Assembly: GCA_020627525.1 (NCBI GenBank)
Contig: JAHDGP010000067.1
Coordinates: 1-14,242 of the forward strand
DNA: 14,242 nucleotides
Origin: Bacteroidota bacterium
GTDB lineage: Bacteria > Bacteroidota > Bacteroidia > Chitinophagales > UBA2359
Direction of reading: 5' to 3'
Shown here piece by piece: positions 12,922-14,242 of the stretch; the stretch's first letter is position 1, and the number at the start of each line of letters is the position of its first letter. The translations under genes and the position numbers were made by a program. The notes below the pieces were generated by a model. The model was not told the origin of the DNA, made no database searches, and was given only the letters and a program-made list of their open reading frames with translations.

Positions 12922-14242
12922 ATGTTCTCATTAAAAAATTATTTCTTGCTTTTCATTTTTACAATTACTGCTATTAATAGTTATGCCTGTGGTGGTTGGG
13001 ATTTTGAAAACGATCACTATTACTATCAATTATTTGATCAAACCAGTATTGAGACTGAAGGTTATTATCACTTTTTTAAAGGAAGTTCTGAAATCGAATA
13101 TGCTTTTGAAGATTATCATCTTAGAAACAATTCTGCAAATATAAAACTTTGGAAAGCGTTATTACCTGATTGGAATACAGACGAACTTGTAAATGTCGTT
13201 TTTACAGATACCCTTTCTGTTTTTTACAATAGTTGGAAAAATCGAAATTCTGAGATAGAAGAAAAATCGAAACAATATTTAGAGTTTGCCAGAAAATGTA
13301 GCAATGCATTTATATACCGAAATTCCTATTCTTGGAACTACAGTGAAATACAAAAAACAGAGTCTTCCAATGAATACTTTGAGAGCATATTGACGGAGGG
13401 CAATCTATTGTATCAAGCGGAAAAAAACCAGCAACTAAAAACAAGATACGCCTATCAAATAATTCGCATTTTACACTATCGCAAAAAATATCAAGAAGCC
13501 ATTGACTTTTTTTATGATGAGGTAGATTTAAATTATGAAAAGAATGAACTGTATTATTACTGTCTAGATCAGGTTGCAGGGTGTTATTATAGCTTGGAAG
13601 ATTATGACAAAGCTGCCTATCTATTTTTAAAGGTATTTGAAAAAAGCAAAGACAGAATCAAATCGGCATTTGTTAGTTACAAATTTTGCACCAACAAAAA
13701 AGCGGAAGGAAAGTATTATTTTAAGGACAGTGATGAATCTACCTATTTGTTTATGAAAAGCCTGAGAAGCTTCTCAGATTCTTTTGAGGGAATGCATTCA
13801 TTGAATGCTTTGGAACAAGGGAGCAATCGTGTAGCTATTTTGTATATGAAACAAATGGAAGATGTTGAAACAGAGTTGTTACCAAAATGGCTCGGCTTGC
13901 AAGAAAATAAATCCCTTCCAATGAAGGATACTGAAAAATCAGAAAGGGCATTGGAGCTTTTTGATTTTGCTTATAACTTATCCAACAAACCAAACATTAA
14001 AAACAAAGCATTTTGGAAAATTTCAAGTTCTTATCTAGCTTTTTTAATAAATGATTTATCGCTTGCAAAAGAGCTTTTGGAAAAAGTGCAAGACAATCAA
14101 TTTACTGAACAATTTATTTTGATTTTTGACGGTATTGATGAATACCAGATTATGGGAAAAAGTGCTAAAGACTCTGCAACTTCATTTATAGAGAAACTTA
14201 GATTATTTTTATTCCAACAAAATGCCAGATATATTCAATATA
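12922..14242 (+). CDS. Secreted TPR-like repeat protein, 3' end outside window
   Basis: An open frame of 440 codons runs off the right edge with no stop, so the gene is partial. The ATG at 12922 is followed by a typical signal peptide (MFSLKNYFLLFIFTI...), with cleavage likely after Ala22 (N-S-Y-A before CGGW). The position -3 residue does not fit a lipobox, so the Cys is probably not lipidated. The mature protein is helical and aromatic-rich. TPR-like pairs are visible at about 174-203 (YAYQIIRILHYRKKYQEAIDFF) and 209-242 (a Y-Y-Y-C-L start through DYDKAAYLFLKVF), with Y/A/A positions typical of tetratricopeptides. It follows the lipoprotein by 19 nt and is probably in the same operon, suggesting an outer-membrane or periplasmic two-protein unit. 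An ATG inside the lipoprotein stop (12899) gives only 11 codons and is not the start. Function unknown. Confidence 0.82.
   Translation, partial: MFSLKNYFLLFIFTITAINSYACGGWDFENDHYYYQLFDQTSIETEGYYHFFKGSSEIEYAFEDYHLRNNSANIKLWKALLPDWNTDELVNVVFTDTLSVFYNSWKNRNSEIEEKSKQYLEFARKCSNAFIYRNSYSWNYSEIQKTESSNEYFESILTEGNLLYQAEKNQQLKTRYAYQIIRILHYRKKYQEAIDFFYDEVDLNYEKNELYYYCLDQVAGCYYSLEDYDKAAYLFLKVFEKSKDRIKSAFVSYKFCTNKKAEGKYYFKDSDESTYLFMKSLRSFSDSFEGMHSLNALEQGSNRVAILYMKQMEDVETELLPKWLGLQENKSLPMKDTEKSERALELFDFAYNLSNKPNIKNKAFWKISSSYLAFLINDLSLAKELLEKVQDNQFTEQFILIFDGIDEYQIMGKSAKDSATSFIEKLRLFLFQQNARYIQY

Overview
The window looks like a chromosomal stretch from a member of the Bacteroidota, most likely a Cytophagales/Flammeovirgaceae-type or related marine gliding bacterium. 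The reasons are its strong A+T bias (about two thirds by eye), starts that almost never carry a Shine-Dalgarno sequence, a bactofilin, an ECF sigma/anti-sigma pair, a Uma2-type nuclease, and a lipoprotein/secreted-repeat-protein pair of a kind I recall from this phylum. The placement is inference from gene content, not a database match.

Layout. (1) 1-165: a terminator for a gene outside the window. (2) 166-1510, + strand: a compact MscS-like mechanosensitive channel and a bactofilin, i.e. envelope and cytoskeleton functions. (3) 1513-10048, - strand: one long same-direction block. Read in transcription order it holds an ECF sigma factor and its zinc-finger anti-sigma factor (overlapping by 11 nt), an OppA-like substrate-binding lipoprotein, a 363-nt gap with a terminator and an inverted repeat, the permeases OppB and OppC, an unknown exported 526-aa protein, and a CoA-type Nudix hydrolase that overlaps it by one base (TAATG). 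(4) 10049-10295: a divergent intergenic region with two hairpins. (5) 10296-14242, + strand: a TIGR01777-type NAD(P)-dependent epimerase, a Uma2/DUF820 nuclease-like protein, an uncharacterised lipoprotein starting inside the Uma2 stop codon (TAATG), and a secreted TPR-like protein that runs off the right edge.

How the genes may work together. OppA, OppB and OppC form a peptide or nickel-class ABC importer, but no ATPase is encoded here, so the energising subunits must come from elsewhere. Both permeases are enlarged relative to the family. The sigma/anti-sigma pair lies directly upstream of oppA with no visible terminator between them, so read-through or direct control of the transporter by the sigma factor is possible but unproven.

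The most unusual thing seen directly is at 3618-3686. Four copies of a 15-bp imperfect palindrome, spaced exactly 18 bp apart, are arranged as two facing pairs. They lie inside the signal-peptide region of the 526-aa protein's gene and are translated as six-residue repeats. A seven-T tract (coding strand) sits right beside the array, and losing one T would join the array frame to a nearby upstream ATG; as sequenced, the frame has only a TTG start. No defence locus, CRISPR array, transposase, tRNA or rRNA was recognised. I do not see a clear new multi-gene system. The lipoprotein/TPR pair at the right end and the enlarged Opp permeases are the best candidates for uncharacterised biology.
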